10,783 nucleotides of DNA from Bacteroidales bacterium (GTDB lineage: Bacteria; Bacteroidota; Bacteroidia; Bacteroidales; VadinHA17): contig JALOMM010000028.1 of assembly GCA_025455535.1 (NCBI GenBank), positions 1 to 10,783 on the forward strand, written 5' to 3'. The first letter of the stretch is position 1, and every line of letters starts with the position of its first letter. This document shows positions 1-6,011 of this stretch, in pieces. Under the pieces are notes generated by a model. The model did not search any database, was not told where the DNA came from, and saw nothing but the letters and a program-made list of their open reading frames with translations. The translations under genes and the position numbers were made by a program.

Positions 1-75
1 GCCGCGATGCCTGCCGGCAAGAAGCTCAACAGGCGTACTGAGATTACGATACTGTCAGTTGGTATCAACAAATAA
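1..75 (+). CDS. C-terminal end of a probable OmpA-family protein (5' truncated by window edge)
   Basis: Frame 1 is open from the first base and ends at TAA 73-75, giving 24 residues. It contains KKLNRRTEITIL, which resembles the end of the OmpA/MotB peptidoglycan-binding domain, where an 'NRRVEI' type strand follows the last helix. Proteins of this family anchor outer-membrane or periplasmic complexes to peptidoglycan. The short tail after this strand (SVGINK) fits a protein that ends with the domain. The gene is convergent with the histidine kinase downstream, 60 bp away. Only the tail is visible, so the family call rests on one short motif, and the rest of the protein cannot be judged. Confidence 0.6.
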   Translation, partial: AAMPAGKKLNRRTEITILSVGINK

Positions 76-105
76 AGGGGAATTCTCATCCCCCTTATCC
101 GACTT
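75..105 (+). terminator. Weak stem-loop between convergent genes
   Basis: AAGGGG (75-80) can pair with CCCCTT (91-96) across a 10-base loop, and a short T run (CTTTTAT, 102-108) follows a few bases later. It sits just after the stop of the OmpA-like gene and before the convergent kinase stop, where a terminator is expected. The stem has only six pairs and the T run is short and offset, so this is a tentative call. Confidence 0.25.
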
Positions 106-135
106 TTATCAGACATGTGCAGTACTCCGGAATTG

Positions 136-951
136 TCAGATCGCTATCTTCTTTTCCGTGGAAGTACCCGTTAAAATCTTCAACCCGGAACTCTCCCGTA
201 CAGGCAGAGAAATGTACACAGAAGTGCCTCCCGCATCGTTGGGCTCAACCCTGACAGAGCCATCGAGCGCAAGAATAAGATTTCTGGCCAGGATTAAATT
301 CATAGCGGAATAGGTATCCTGACTGTCGGAATAATGGATTTCAGGATTATCGGAAAGCAGCAGCTGGCTGCTTCTGGAGAAACCCTGGCCAGAATCTTTT
401 ACATAAAAGGTAATTCTCTCATCTCGGTATAAGCACCCAAACTTGATAAACCCTGAAAAAGTACTGTCAAGTGCATTCCTGAAGAGATTGTTTATGATCC
501 TCTCAATCCTTGCCGTATTCATCCTTATCATAAGTTTGTCAGGCAGATCATCCTCCTGGATGAGAACGATATTGTCCTTGCCCTTTTTCCTCATTAAAAC
601 CCTGAATTGTGAGGCGAGTGACTCGAACATTTTCACGGCATCACTTTCCCTGAGGTCCTCCCTGACGGACCCTGTTTCAAGTGCTGCTGTATCGAAGAAA
701 TTCTCAAAAAGACCAATAAGCTGTTCACATGATGCTATTATCTGCTCTGAAAACTCACGGCGGTCATCGTCATTGAACCTTGCATTGTTCATAAGATATG
801 AGAATGCGACAATGGAGTTCATCTGTGTCCGTACCTCGTGAGATACGCCTGCTAATATCTGAGGCTTGTTAAACATCTGGTTAAATTTATTCTGTCCCGA
901 CCCGTTCGTCAGACTTATATCCTTGTTGGCATTACGCAGTATTTCAAACAT
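136..951 (-). CDS. Small soluble sensor-type histidine kinase, degenerate motifs
   Basis: 271 residues with a HisKA dimerisation/phosphoacceptor domain and a HATPase_c domain, but no membrane segment and no recognisable sensor domain. It is expected in the cytoplasm. The H-box is SHEVRTQMNSI with His38; the usual Pro of 'HExRTP' is Gln43. The N-box is INNLFRNALDST (Asn155, Asn159), the G1 box is VKDSGQGFS (Asp186, Gly188, Gly190), and a G3-like GGTSVYISLP lies at 241-250. The G2 lid motif (GxGLGL) is missing: residues 214-225 read YSAMNLILARNL. The fold is clear, but ATP binding or turnover may be weakened. The gene starts 21 bp after the anti-sigma-like gene and probably shares its transcript. 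ATG 951 was chosen because an in-frame stop lies seven codons upstream. No response regulator is present in the window, so the phosphorylation partner is unknown. Confidence 0.85.
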   Translation of the reverse strand: MFEILRNANKDISLTNGSGQNKFNQMFNKPQILAGVSHEVRTQMNSIVAFSYLMNNARFNDDDRREFSEQIIASCEQLIGLFENFFDTAALETGSVREDLRESDAVKMFESLASQFRVLMRKKGKDNIVLIQEDDLPDKLMIRMNTARIERIINNLFRNALDSTFSGFIKFGCLYRDERITFYVKDSGQGFSRSSQLLLSDNPEIHYSDSQDTYSAMNLILARNLILALDGSVRVEPNDAGGTSVYISLPVRESSGLKILTGTSTEKKIAI

Positions 952-972
952 ATGACGTTGGGTGAGGAATAG

Positions 973-1716
973 TTATTTCAGCCTCCTGGAAAGCCTGGCA
1001 GCCTCTTTGCTGTACCGGCTCCTCGATGCTGAAATGGCATCGAACTGTCTCACCGCTCTTTCCATGTCTTCTGTCATCATATAACACAGGCCGAGATACC
1101 ATGCAGCGTCTTCAAGATAGAGGTTGTCATTGTGCTCGAGCACCCTGGTGAATGAACCGGTAGCCGATGGGTAGTTTTTCACCTCCATGTTTGCCATGCC
1201 ATGCATGAATACCGTTTCTATGCTGCCCTGTTCTGTGCTTATCAGCTGCTCCAGGTATCCTATGGCTGTTTCATAATCTTTTGCTGAGTATGATGCTATT
1301 GCATTCTCCATCAGCGAATTGCCAACTTCCACTACAGAACGGACAGCCCCCGGAGATTCATAGCGCGCGTAATATTTATCATAGAGCTGGTCCGGAGTGC
1401 CTGCTCTCAGCGCCAGGTAAAGCGCCGCAGTGATAACAGCAAGAAGCGCTACGGCTGCAGCGTATTTTGCTGATCTTACCATTGTGTTTCTGAGGGTGCC
1501 TCCGGAGCGTTTCTTCATCTCGATAGCTGAGAGCCTGGCTCTCAGGTCAAGGATGCTCCTGTCTTCCAGTATCTCATTGGTGCGGCGTCTCAGCGCCACC
1601 TCCCTGGCAAGGCCCGGATCCCTGTTTATTTCACCCTGTAACCATGCCTCCTCGGCTTTTCCTGCTGATCCGCTCAGGTAGTTCTCAATGGTGTGATTGA
1701 CGTTAATCGTGTTCAT
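973..1716 (-). CDS. Membrane-anchored anti-sigma-like protein with periplasmic TPRs
   Basis: 247 residues in three parts. Residues 1-80 form a cytoplasmic, charged region (IENYLSGSAGKAEEAWLQ..., then LRRRTNEILEDR) that resembles the N-terminus of Bacteroidota anti-sigma factors. A single membrane helix spans about 84-104 (AAAVALLAVITAALYLALRA), preceded by basic residues that place the N-terminus inside. Residues 130-230 are helical repeats of TPR type, for example AKDYETAIGYLEQLI (145-159), NYPSATGSFTRVL (181-193) and DMERAVRQFDAI (217-228), on the periplasmic side. In related Bacteroidota genes this layout accompanies an ECF sigma factor, which the N-terminal region is expected to hold inactive. 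A sigma gene is present in this window (5948-5301). No zinc-binding HxxxCxxC motif is seen, so sigma binding is inferred. The gene lies between the leader peptide gene (189 bp upstream) and the kinase (21 bp downstream). Confidence 0.75.
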   Translation of the reverse strand: MNTINVNHTIENYLSGSAGKAEEAWLQGEINRDPGLAREVALRRRTNEILEDRSILDLRARLSAIEMKKRSGGTLRNTMVRSAKYAAAVALLAVITAALYLALRAGTPDQLYDKYYARYESPGAVRSVVEVGNSLMENAIASYSAKDYETAIGYLEQLISTEQGSIETVFMHGMANMEVKNYPSATGSFTRVLEHNDNLYLEDAAWYLGLCYMMTEDMERAVRQFDAISASRSRYSKEAARLSRRLK

Positions 1717-1750
1717 GATCTGTAATATTATTTCACACTTAATTCATAAT

Positions 1751-1770
1751 AAACTGTCATACAGTTTTTT
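1751..1770. repeat. Perfect inverted repeat upstream of the anti-sigma-like gene
   Basis: AAACTGT (1751-1757), CAT, ACAGTTT (1761-1767) is a perfect 7-bp dyad ending in six Ts on the + strand (1765-1770). It lies 34 bp upstream of the anti-sigma start codon. It may be an operator or leader hairpin for that gene. The + strand T run also looks like a weak intrinsic terminator, but no + strand gene ends here, so an operator or leader role is more likely. On the minus strand it contains TATGACA, a string also found upstream of the peptide gene. Confidence 0.4.
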
Positions 1771-1905
1771 ATAACCTAATGTCGTTTTCAGGGGCCCTGC
1801 CTGCACCATACAGTGCACGCTCTCCGGTTTCAGGACCATAATGCTTTCGCACAGCCCCGCAAAAACTATATGTTGTTGTGCCGCTGCTGCGGCCTTTATC
1901 CCTAT

Positions 1906-2043
1906 TTAGAATTCAATAATGATAGGAGGCCTGGTTGGACCATCCTGCAATATAATTGCTGCTCCGTTGCCGCCGCGTACATTAATCATCTCCTCGTTTG
2001 AAAGTACAAACTCATTGAAGTTCTCAAGTTTCAGGGTTTTCAT
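1906..2043 (-). CDS. Double-glycine leader precursor peptide (45 aa), likely cargo of the C39 exporter
   Basis: A 45-residue gene, ATG 2043 to TAA 1906. It begins MKTLKLENFNEFVLSNEEMI and continues NVRGG, so Gly24-Gly25 close a 25-residue leader of the Bacteroidota double-glycine type (LSNEEMINVRGG; compare the TIGR04149 natural-product precursor family). C39 peptidases cut after such GG pairs. The predicted released part is 20 residues, NGAAIILQDGPTRPPIIIEF: hydrophobic at both ends, with a PTRPP turn and no Cys, so it is not a lanthipeptide or disulfide bacteriocin. No modifying enzyme lies nearby. A C39 ABC exporter is in this window at 6012-8198. The start is preceded by AAAGAG directly against the ATG and an AT-rich leader; no strong ribosome site is seen. 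The leader match makes it convincing as a real gene. Its role (signal, bacteriocin-like or other) is unknown. Confidence 0.8.
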   Translation of the reverse strand: MKTLKLENFNEFVLSNEEMINVRGGNGAAIILQDGPTRPPIIIEF

Positions 2044-2098
2044 CTCTTTAATTATTTGTATTATTAATTCAGGGTTTAATTTCACTTTATACCGTACA

Positions 2099-2127
2099 TG
2101 TCATAACATTGCAGTTTGTGACACAAA
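2099..2127. promoter_or_regulatory. Overlapping dyads between peptide gene and CHAT gene: candidate operator
   Basis: TTTGTG (2115-2120), A, CACAAA (2122-2127) is a perfect 6-bp-arm palindrome. It overlaps a wider imperfect dyad, TGTCATAAC (2099-2107) against GTTTGTGACA (2114-2123), with outer arms TGTCA/TGACA. GTGACA recurs at 2158-2163, 40 bp along on the same strand. The site is about 56-84 bp upstream of the peptide start and 127-155 bp upstream of the CHAT start, where a shared regulator of the divergent pair would bind. The A/T-rich tracts at 2124-2153 separate it from the CHAT promoter. The binding protein cannot be named from sequence. Confidence 0.4.
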
Positions 2128-2221
2128 AAAATCAACTATTTTTTAAAAAAAACTTAAGTGACATAAATTCAATATAATACAGCGGTACAAAATTGACTGT
2201 ACAGGGTACGTAATAGTTTTA

Positions 2222-2229
2222 TATTTTTG
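2222..2229 (+). promoter_or_regulatory. Candidate -7 element for the CHAT gene
   Basis: TATTTTTG matches the Bacteroidota -7 consensus TAnnTTTG exactly and lies 24 bp before the chosen ATG. TTG at 2193-2195 is 26 bp upstream, longer than the usual 19-21 bp spacing to a -33 element, so the call is weak. A GTACA-N8-TGTAC inverted repeat (2185-2202) overlaps that TTG. Confidence 0.3.
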
Positions 2230-2253
2230 TGCCGGAAAGAAAGACCCGACAGG

Positions 2254-5200
2254 ATGAGCTTAATCCGCCATATCAAGGTACCCGTAATGTTTGCATTGAT
2301 GATTATCGGGGCATATGCCGGGTCATACACTTCAGCATCACCTGCTGCAGAGGCAGGAGTATCATTACAGGATGCGAATGACACTCTCCTCTTCCGCCTC
2401 ACGGAAGAACTTCAGGCCGCCCTCACTCATGGATACAGTGAAGAGCAGGCAGCAACGCTGACAGAAAAGATAGAATTCATACTTGCTTCCGGCAGTTCCC
2501 GCGATACCATTCTTATGTCTGATGCCTATTATCTGACAGGATATTATTACCTCCTCGGCAACAGGAACAGTCTCGCTGTTGAAAGACTTGCCTCATCAGT
2601 GCTATACAGGGAATCAGGTGGTGTCACGGATCGCAGATATGCTACGGGACTCAGTAATATGGCCGCAGCTCTTTTTAAGGCAGGAGATTATGAACGTGCT
2701 TACAGCACCGGCCTTAAAGCTCTGTCAGCAAGGCGATTGACAGTAGAGAATGATTCCTCTTCACTTGCAAACAACTACCTGAACCTGGCGAGTATCTGCC
2801 TTGAGATGAATGACTCTGACCTCGCCATCAAAATGGCCGAGAGGGGGCTTGAAATCGCAGCTCTTTACCCTGATGGTGTTCAGAAACCGGTAATAGCGGA
2901 CCTCTATCAGGTGATCGGACTGAGTCTCTACCGCAATTCTGAATATACAAAATCACTTGTTTATTGCCGGGAGGCCCTTAAGCTTTATGACATGTACGGG
3001 GCTTCTGACAGCGAGTCGAAGCTACTGATTCTTAATACCATATCACAGCTCTACCGCGACCTTGATCAACCGGAGGAGGCTGAGATATACTTTAAGAGAG
3101 GACTCGCCTTCAAAGGCAGAAAGGAAAACCAGGACGAATATCTGATATACATTAACTATGCAGGCTTTCTGGCTGAAAACGGGAGACCTGCTGAGGGCGA
3201 GGCAATACTTGAAAAGGGTATTTCATACGTCAGTGAGACCTTTGGCTCTGACAGCCGTGAATACAGCATGATGCTGGCATCGGCAGCAGCCTTCGTGCAC
3301 AAGACTACCGGCGATACTCCGCGGGCGCTGGCAATGTACAGGGAATGCTTTTCATACACTGAGAAGTTCCCCTGGGACATTTCACTTAAGAAATACATTC
3401 TTACCGGATACGCCGGCACCCTGTTCGATGACCGCCAGTACCTGAAGGTAATCGAAACGGTTGACGAGATAATCAAAACATCCGGAAACGAACCTGACAG
3501 GGCTGGTCAGGTAAACAGGAATATCATTTCCTTCACCGAGTCAGACATTAACATAAGAGTATTGAAATACAGGGCACTTGATGCGCTGGCCGGGGAAACG
3601 GGGAATGCTGATTACCTTAGAATGGCCGTTGAGACCGGACAACAGATTGTCATGCTCTATGACCGGCAGAGGCTTGAGATGAGCGAGGAGGAGAGCAGAA
3701 ACAATCTCAGTGCCCTCTCCAGGGATTTCTACACCGGAATCATTGACAACTTCGTTCAGCTTCACAAGCTTGACAACAGCCAGGAATCGCTCAGAGGTGC
3801 GTTCGAATACTCGGAGAGGAGCAAGGTGGCCGGATTCCTTGCCTCTATGAGAGAACTGAATGCTGCCCGGCTGTCACTGCCTGAAGAGCTGGTTAATCTT
3901 GACAATGAAATAAGAGGGGAGATAGGCTTCTATAAAGAGCTCATTGCCAATGAGACGGCAAAAGCAAAGCCTGATTCCCAAAGGATATCAACATGGGAGA
4001 GCATGACTTTCAGCCTGCTGAGATCACGTGATTCCCTCGTGAAGGTGTTTGAGGCCAGCTACCCGGCATATTACAGCCTGAAATTCAAGAGTGAGGTCAC
4101 CCCGCTGCCGGACGTAATTCCGGTTATAGGGAAGAATGCCAATCTCCTGAGCTATGTTCTTTTGGAGGGCAAGCTCTTTATTTTCGTGGTGAACAGGCGG
4201 GAAACAGTTATTATTGAGCAGGATATCGATTCCTCGTTTTATGATTCCCTTGGCCGGTTCAGGAAGATGCTTTCGGTCATGCCAGGGACAAGCAGCGTGC
4301 GCAAACCATTCAATGACTACATGGACCTGGCTCACGAACTCTACACTGTCCTGCTGAAGCCGGCTGAGCCATATCTGCGGGGCGACAAGATCGTTATCTC
4401 ACCTGACAATATTCTGTCATACCTTCCTTTTGAGACCCTCGTCACAGAAGAATACCGCAGTTCCGATCTACTCTACCGTGACGCTCCCTTTGCTTTGAAG
4501 AGTTACAGGTTCTCGTATATATACAGCGTCACCCTCTCATCAGAAACACCCCGGCGAAGCAGGAGTCTCACCAATGAGCTCATTGCGTTTGCACCAAACT
4601 ACTCAGGGATGGAGATATCCGATTCACTTCTGACTAGCTTTCCGGGGCTGAGGGGTGAGATCAGCAACCTTCCATTTGCCATCATAGAAGCGGAAGATGC
4701 AGTAAAACAATGCGGGGGAACAGCCTTTACACTTGAGAATGCCACTGAGGGAGCCTTTAAAAGTGAGGCAGGGAGATACGATATCATCCATCTGGCGATG
4801 CATACCATCGTCAATGATCTCCATCCTGCCTTTTCAAGGATGATCTTTGCTTCCGGTGAAGAGGGTACGGAAGACGGCTTTCTCAACACCTACGAAGTTT
4901 ATAACGTTCCGCTGAATGCCATGATGGTCGTGCTCAGTTCATGCAACACGGGGACTGGCATGTTCGTTACCGGCGAAGGGCTTCTGAGCCTCGCCAGGGG
5001 CTTCCTTTTTGCAGGGAGCAGGTCAGTGGTAATGTCAATGTGGGAGGTGGAGGATGTCTCAGCCTCTGCAGTGATAAAATCGTTCTACAGGAATATGAGA
5101 AGCGGAATGACAAAGAGCGCCGCCCTGCGCAGTGCCCGCCTCTCTTTCCTGCGTACGGCCGACCAGACCCGCTCGCATCCTTATTACTGGTCAACTTTGG

Positions 5201-5322
5201 TTATTTACGGCGATGATACCCCGCTGTATTTCGACAGGATAAAACTTTATCTGGCCGTCCTCCTTCTTCTTGTGGCAGCGGCTTTACTGACAGCCGTTGT
5301 TTACAGGGGACCGAGATCCTGA
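2254..5322 (+). CDS. TPR-CHAT caspase-like protease, predicted periplasmic and membrane-anchored
   Basis: 1022 residues from ATG 2254. An in-frame TTG at 2227 would add nine charged residues before the signal peptide and is less likely. Residues 1-34 look like a signal peptide (basic RHIK, hydrophobic VPVMFALMIIGAYAG, then small residues). About 45-530 are tandem TPR helices, for example MAAALFKAGDYERAYSTGLK (136-155). The C-terminal CHAT domain covers about 620-985. Its caspase-like dyad appears intact: His850 in IIHLAMHT and Cys897 in VVLSSCNTGTG, followed by GEGLLSLARGFLFAGSRSVV. A final helix at about 997-1017 (LYLAVLLLLVAAALLTAVVY) is followed by RGPRS, so the protein should be anchored in the inner membrane with TPR and CHAT outside. 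CHAT proteins are peptidases that often act on a partner encoded nearby. The anti-sigma-like protein exposes its TPRs in the same compartment and is the best candidate. The 3' end overlaps the sigma gene by 22 bp. Confidence 0.9.
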   Translation: MSLIRHIKVPVMFALMIIGAYAGSYTSASPAAEAGVSLQDANDTLLFRLTEELQAALTHGYSEEQAATLTEKIEFILASGSSRDTILMSDAYYLTGYYYLLGNRNSLAVERLASSVLYRESGGVTDRRYATGLSNMAAALFKAGDYERAYSTGLKALSARRLTVENDSSSLANNYLNLASICLEMNDSDLAIKMAERGLEIAALYPDGVQKPVIADLYQVIGLSLYRNSEYTKSLVYCREALKLYDMYGASDSESKLLILNTISQLYRDLDQPEEAEIYFKRGLAFKGRKENQDEYLIYINYAGFLAENGRPAEGEAILEKGISYVSETFGSDSREYSMMLASAAAFVHKTTGDTPRALAMYRECFSYTEKFPWDISLKKYILTGYAGTLFDDRQYLKVIETVDEIIKTSGNEPDRAGQVNRNIISFTESDINIRVLKYRALDALAGETGNADYLRMAVETGQQIVMLYDRQRLEMSEEESRNNLSALSRDFYTGIIDNFVQLHKLDNSQESLRGAFEYSERSKVAGFLASMRELNAARLSLPEELVNLDNEIRGEIGFYKELIANETAKAKPDSQRISTWESMTFSLLRSRDSLVKVFEASYPAYYSLKFKSEVTPLPDVIPVIGKNANLLSYVLLEGKLFIFVVNRRETVIIEQDIDSSFYDSLGRFRKMLSVMPGTSSVRKPFNDYMDLAHELYTVLLKPAEPYLRGDKIVISPDNILSYLPFETLVTEEYRSSDLLYRDAPFALKSYRFSYIYSVTLSSETPRRSRSLTNELIAFAPNYSGMEISDSLLTSFPGLRGEISNLPFAIIEAEDAVKQCGGTAFTLENATEGAFKSEAGRYDIIHLAMHTIVNDLHPAFSRMIFASGEEGTEDGFLNTYEVYNVPLNAMMVVLSSCNTGTGMFVTGEGLLSLARGFLFAGSRSVVMSMWEVEDVSASAVIKSFYRNMRSGMTKSAALRSARLSFLRTADQTRSHPYYWSTLVIYGDDTPLYFDRIKLYLAVLLLLVAAALLTAVVYRGPRS

Positions 5323-5948
5323 TATTCCGGATCTGTCTTGATGATTTCCATCAGTGCCTCCTTGCAGAGGTACTTCTTCCGCCTTGCGTATGACTCATTC
5401 TTCAGGCCCATCTTCCTTGCTATTTCCTCATAGCTGTACCCTTCGCTGTACAGATTCAGCACCATCTGGCAATCCTCCTTCAGCAGGGCAAATGACCTGG
5501 AGACTATCCGCTCGAGTGTTGCATTCGTTATCTCTTCCTGCCCGTCACTATCTGCAACGTCGCCATCAAATGAAGTGTGACGCGCTTTATAGCGGAGCTG
5601 AGTGTTCCATACATTCCTTGCTATGCCGAAGAAATAGCCCTTCAGGTCAGAGGTAAGCCTGAAGCCCTCACCCGTTACCTGTTTATAGAGTATGACAACC
5701 GTCTCCTGAAGTACATCATATATGTCGTCGTCTGATCCGCTGTTCTTCTTCAGATGGTCACGGATTACCTCATAATATGAGTCATAGAGGTAAGAGAGTA
5801 TCTTGCTGTCCTGCCTCCTGATACCATCAATGATGTCACTGTCCGAGTACTTTTTAAATAAACCCAAGCAAGAGGTATTATTGGCAAATATAGCATTTCC
5901 CCAACCGATAACGCTCTCATGCTTCTGTAACACATTTGTGGAGGTCAC
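5301..5948 (-). CDS. ECF-type RNA polymerase sigma factor
   Basis: Region sigma-2 runs from about residue 36 to 121 (YSDSDIIDGI..., DIYDVLQETVVILYKQV at 75-91, and DLKGYFFGIARNVWNTQLRY at 101-120, the -10 recognition helix area). A short linker follows, then sigma-4 at about 145-203 with the helix-turn-helix YSYEEIARKMGLKNESYARR (171-190), which reads the -35 element. Regions 1 and 3 are absent, as in ECF factors. The start is uncertain. There is no in-frame ATG; choices are GTG 5948 (215 aa, listed), GTG 5933, or TTG 5867 (188 aa, a normal ECF length). The first 30 residues do not look conserved, and a perfect -7 promoter element lies inside them, so the TTG start deserves weight. The gene is convergent with the CHAT gene and divergent from the exporter. 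The anti-sigma-like protein at 1716-973 is its probable inhibitor. Confidence 0.9.
   Translation of the reverse strand: MTSTNVLQKHESVIGWGNAIFANNTSCLGLFKKYSDSDIIDGIRRQDSKILSYLYDSYYEVIRDHLKKNSGSDDDIYDVLQETVVILYKQVTGEGFRLTSDLKGYFFGIARNVWNTQLRYKARHTSFDGDVADSDGQEEITNATLERIVSRSFALLKEDCQMVLNLYSEGYSYEEIARKMGLKNESYARRKKYLCKEALMEIIKTDPEYQDLGPL
5885..5892 (-). promoter_or_regulatory. Candidate -7 element for the sigma gene, inside its 5' open frame
   Basis: On the minus strand this reads TATATTTG, a perfect match to TAnnTTTG. It lies 18 bp before the possible TTG start at 5867. If used, the longer GTG starts would not be on the transcript. No TTG-type -33 element is seen at 19-21 bp, so it may need an activator or be chance. 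Confidence 0.35.
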
Positions 5949-5961
5949 CCCGGAGAGGTCA
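5941..5961 (+). repeat. GAGGTCA direct repeat between sigma and exporter genes
   Basis: GAGGTCA occurs at 5941-5947 and again at 5955-5961, 14 bp apart start to start. The pair sits 51-71 bp upstream of the exporter start codon and over the possible GTG start of the sigma gene. It could be a regulator site for the divergent pair. TATATTTA (5974-5981), one mismatch from the -7 consensus, follows and may serve the exporter gene. Confidence 0.3.
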
Positions 5962-6011
5962 GCAAATAATGGATATATTTACATCATTGAAAAAACATCG
6001 CCCCTTCAGCT

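Noticed and set aside
949-975. The anti-sigma-like gene and the kinase are in the same frame, separated by TAA and seven codons, suggesting one gene split by a stop.
   Set aside because: The TPR part is predicted outside the membrane and the kinase must be inside. A fusion without a second membrane helix makes no sense, and the kinase has its own ATG.
1744-1905. Open frame of 53 codons continuing directly after the TAA of the leader peptide, including a 31-codon ATG frame (1839-1744).
   Set aside because: It is in frame with the peptide, but its composition (an Ala run, then mixed residues) does not look like a core peptide, there is no GG motif or ribosome site, and a 20-residue remainder after GG is complete on its own. 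Chance is the simpler reading.
1906-2043. Leader peptide as a lanthipeptide, sactipeptide or disulfide bacteriocin.
   Set aside because: The released part has no Cys, and no LanM, radical SAM or ATP-grasp gene is seen nearby.
1813-2146. Plus-strand open frames of 62 and 75 codons opposite the leader peptide.
   Set aside because: They are antisense shadows of the peptide gene with no recognisable domain, and the first begins at GTG.
2254-5948. A CRISPR type III-E (Craspase) locus, because of TPR-CHAT plus a sigma factor.
   Set aside because: There is no repeat array, no gRAMP/Cas7-11 and no Cas1/Cas2 in the window, and the CHAT protein carries a signal peptide. Only the logic is comparable.
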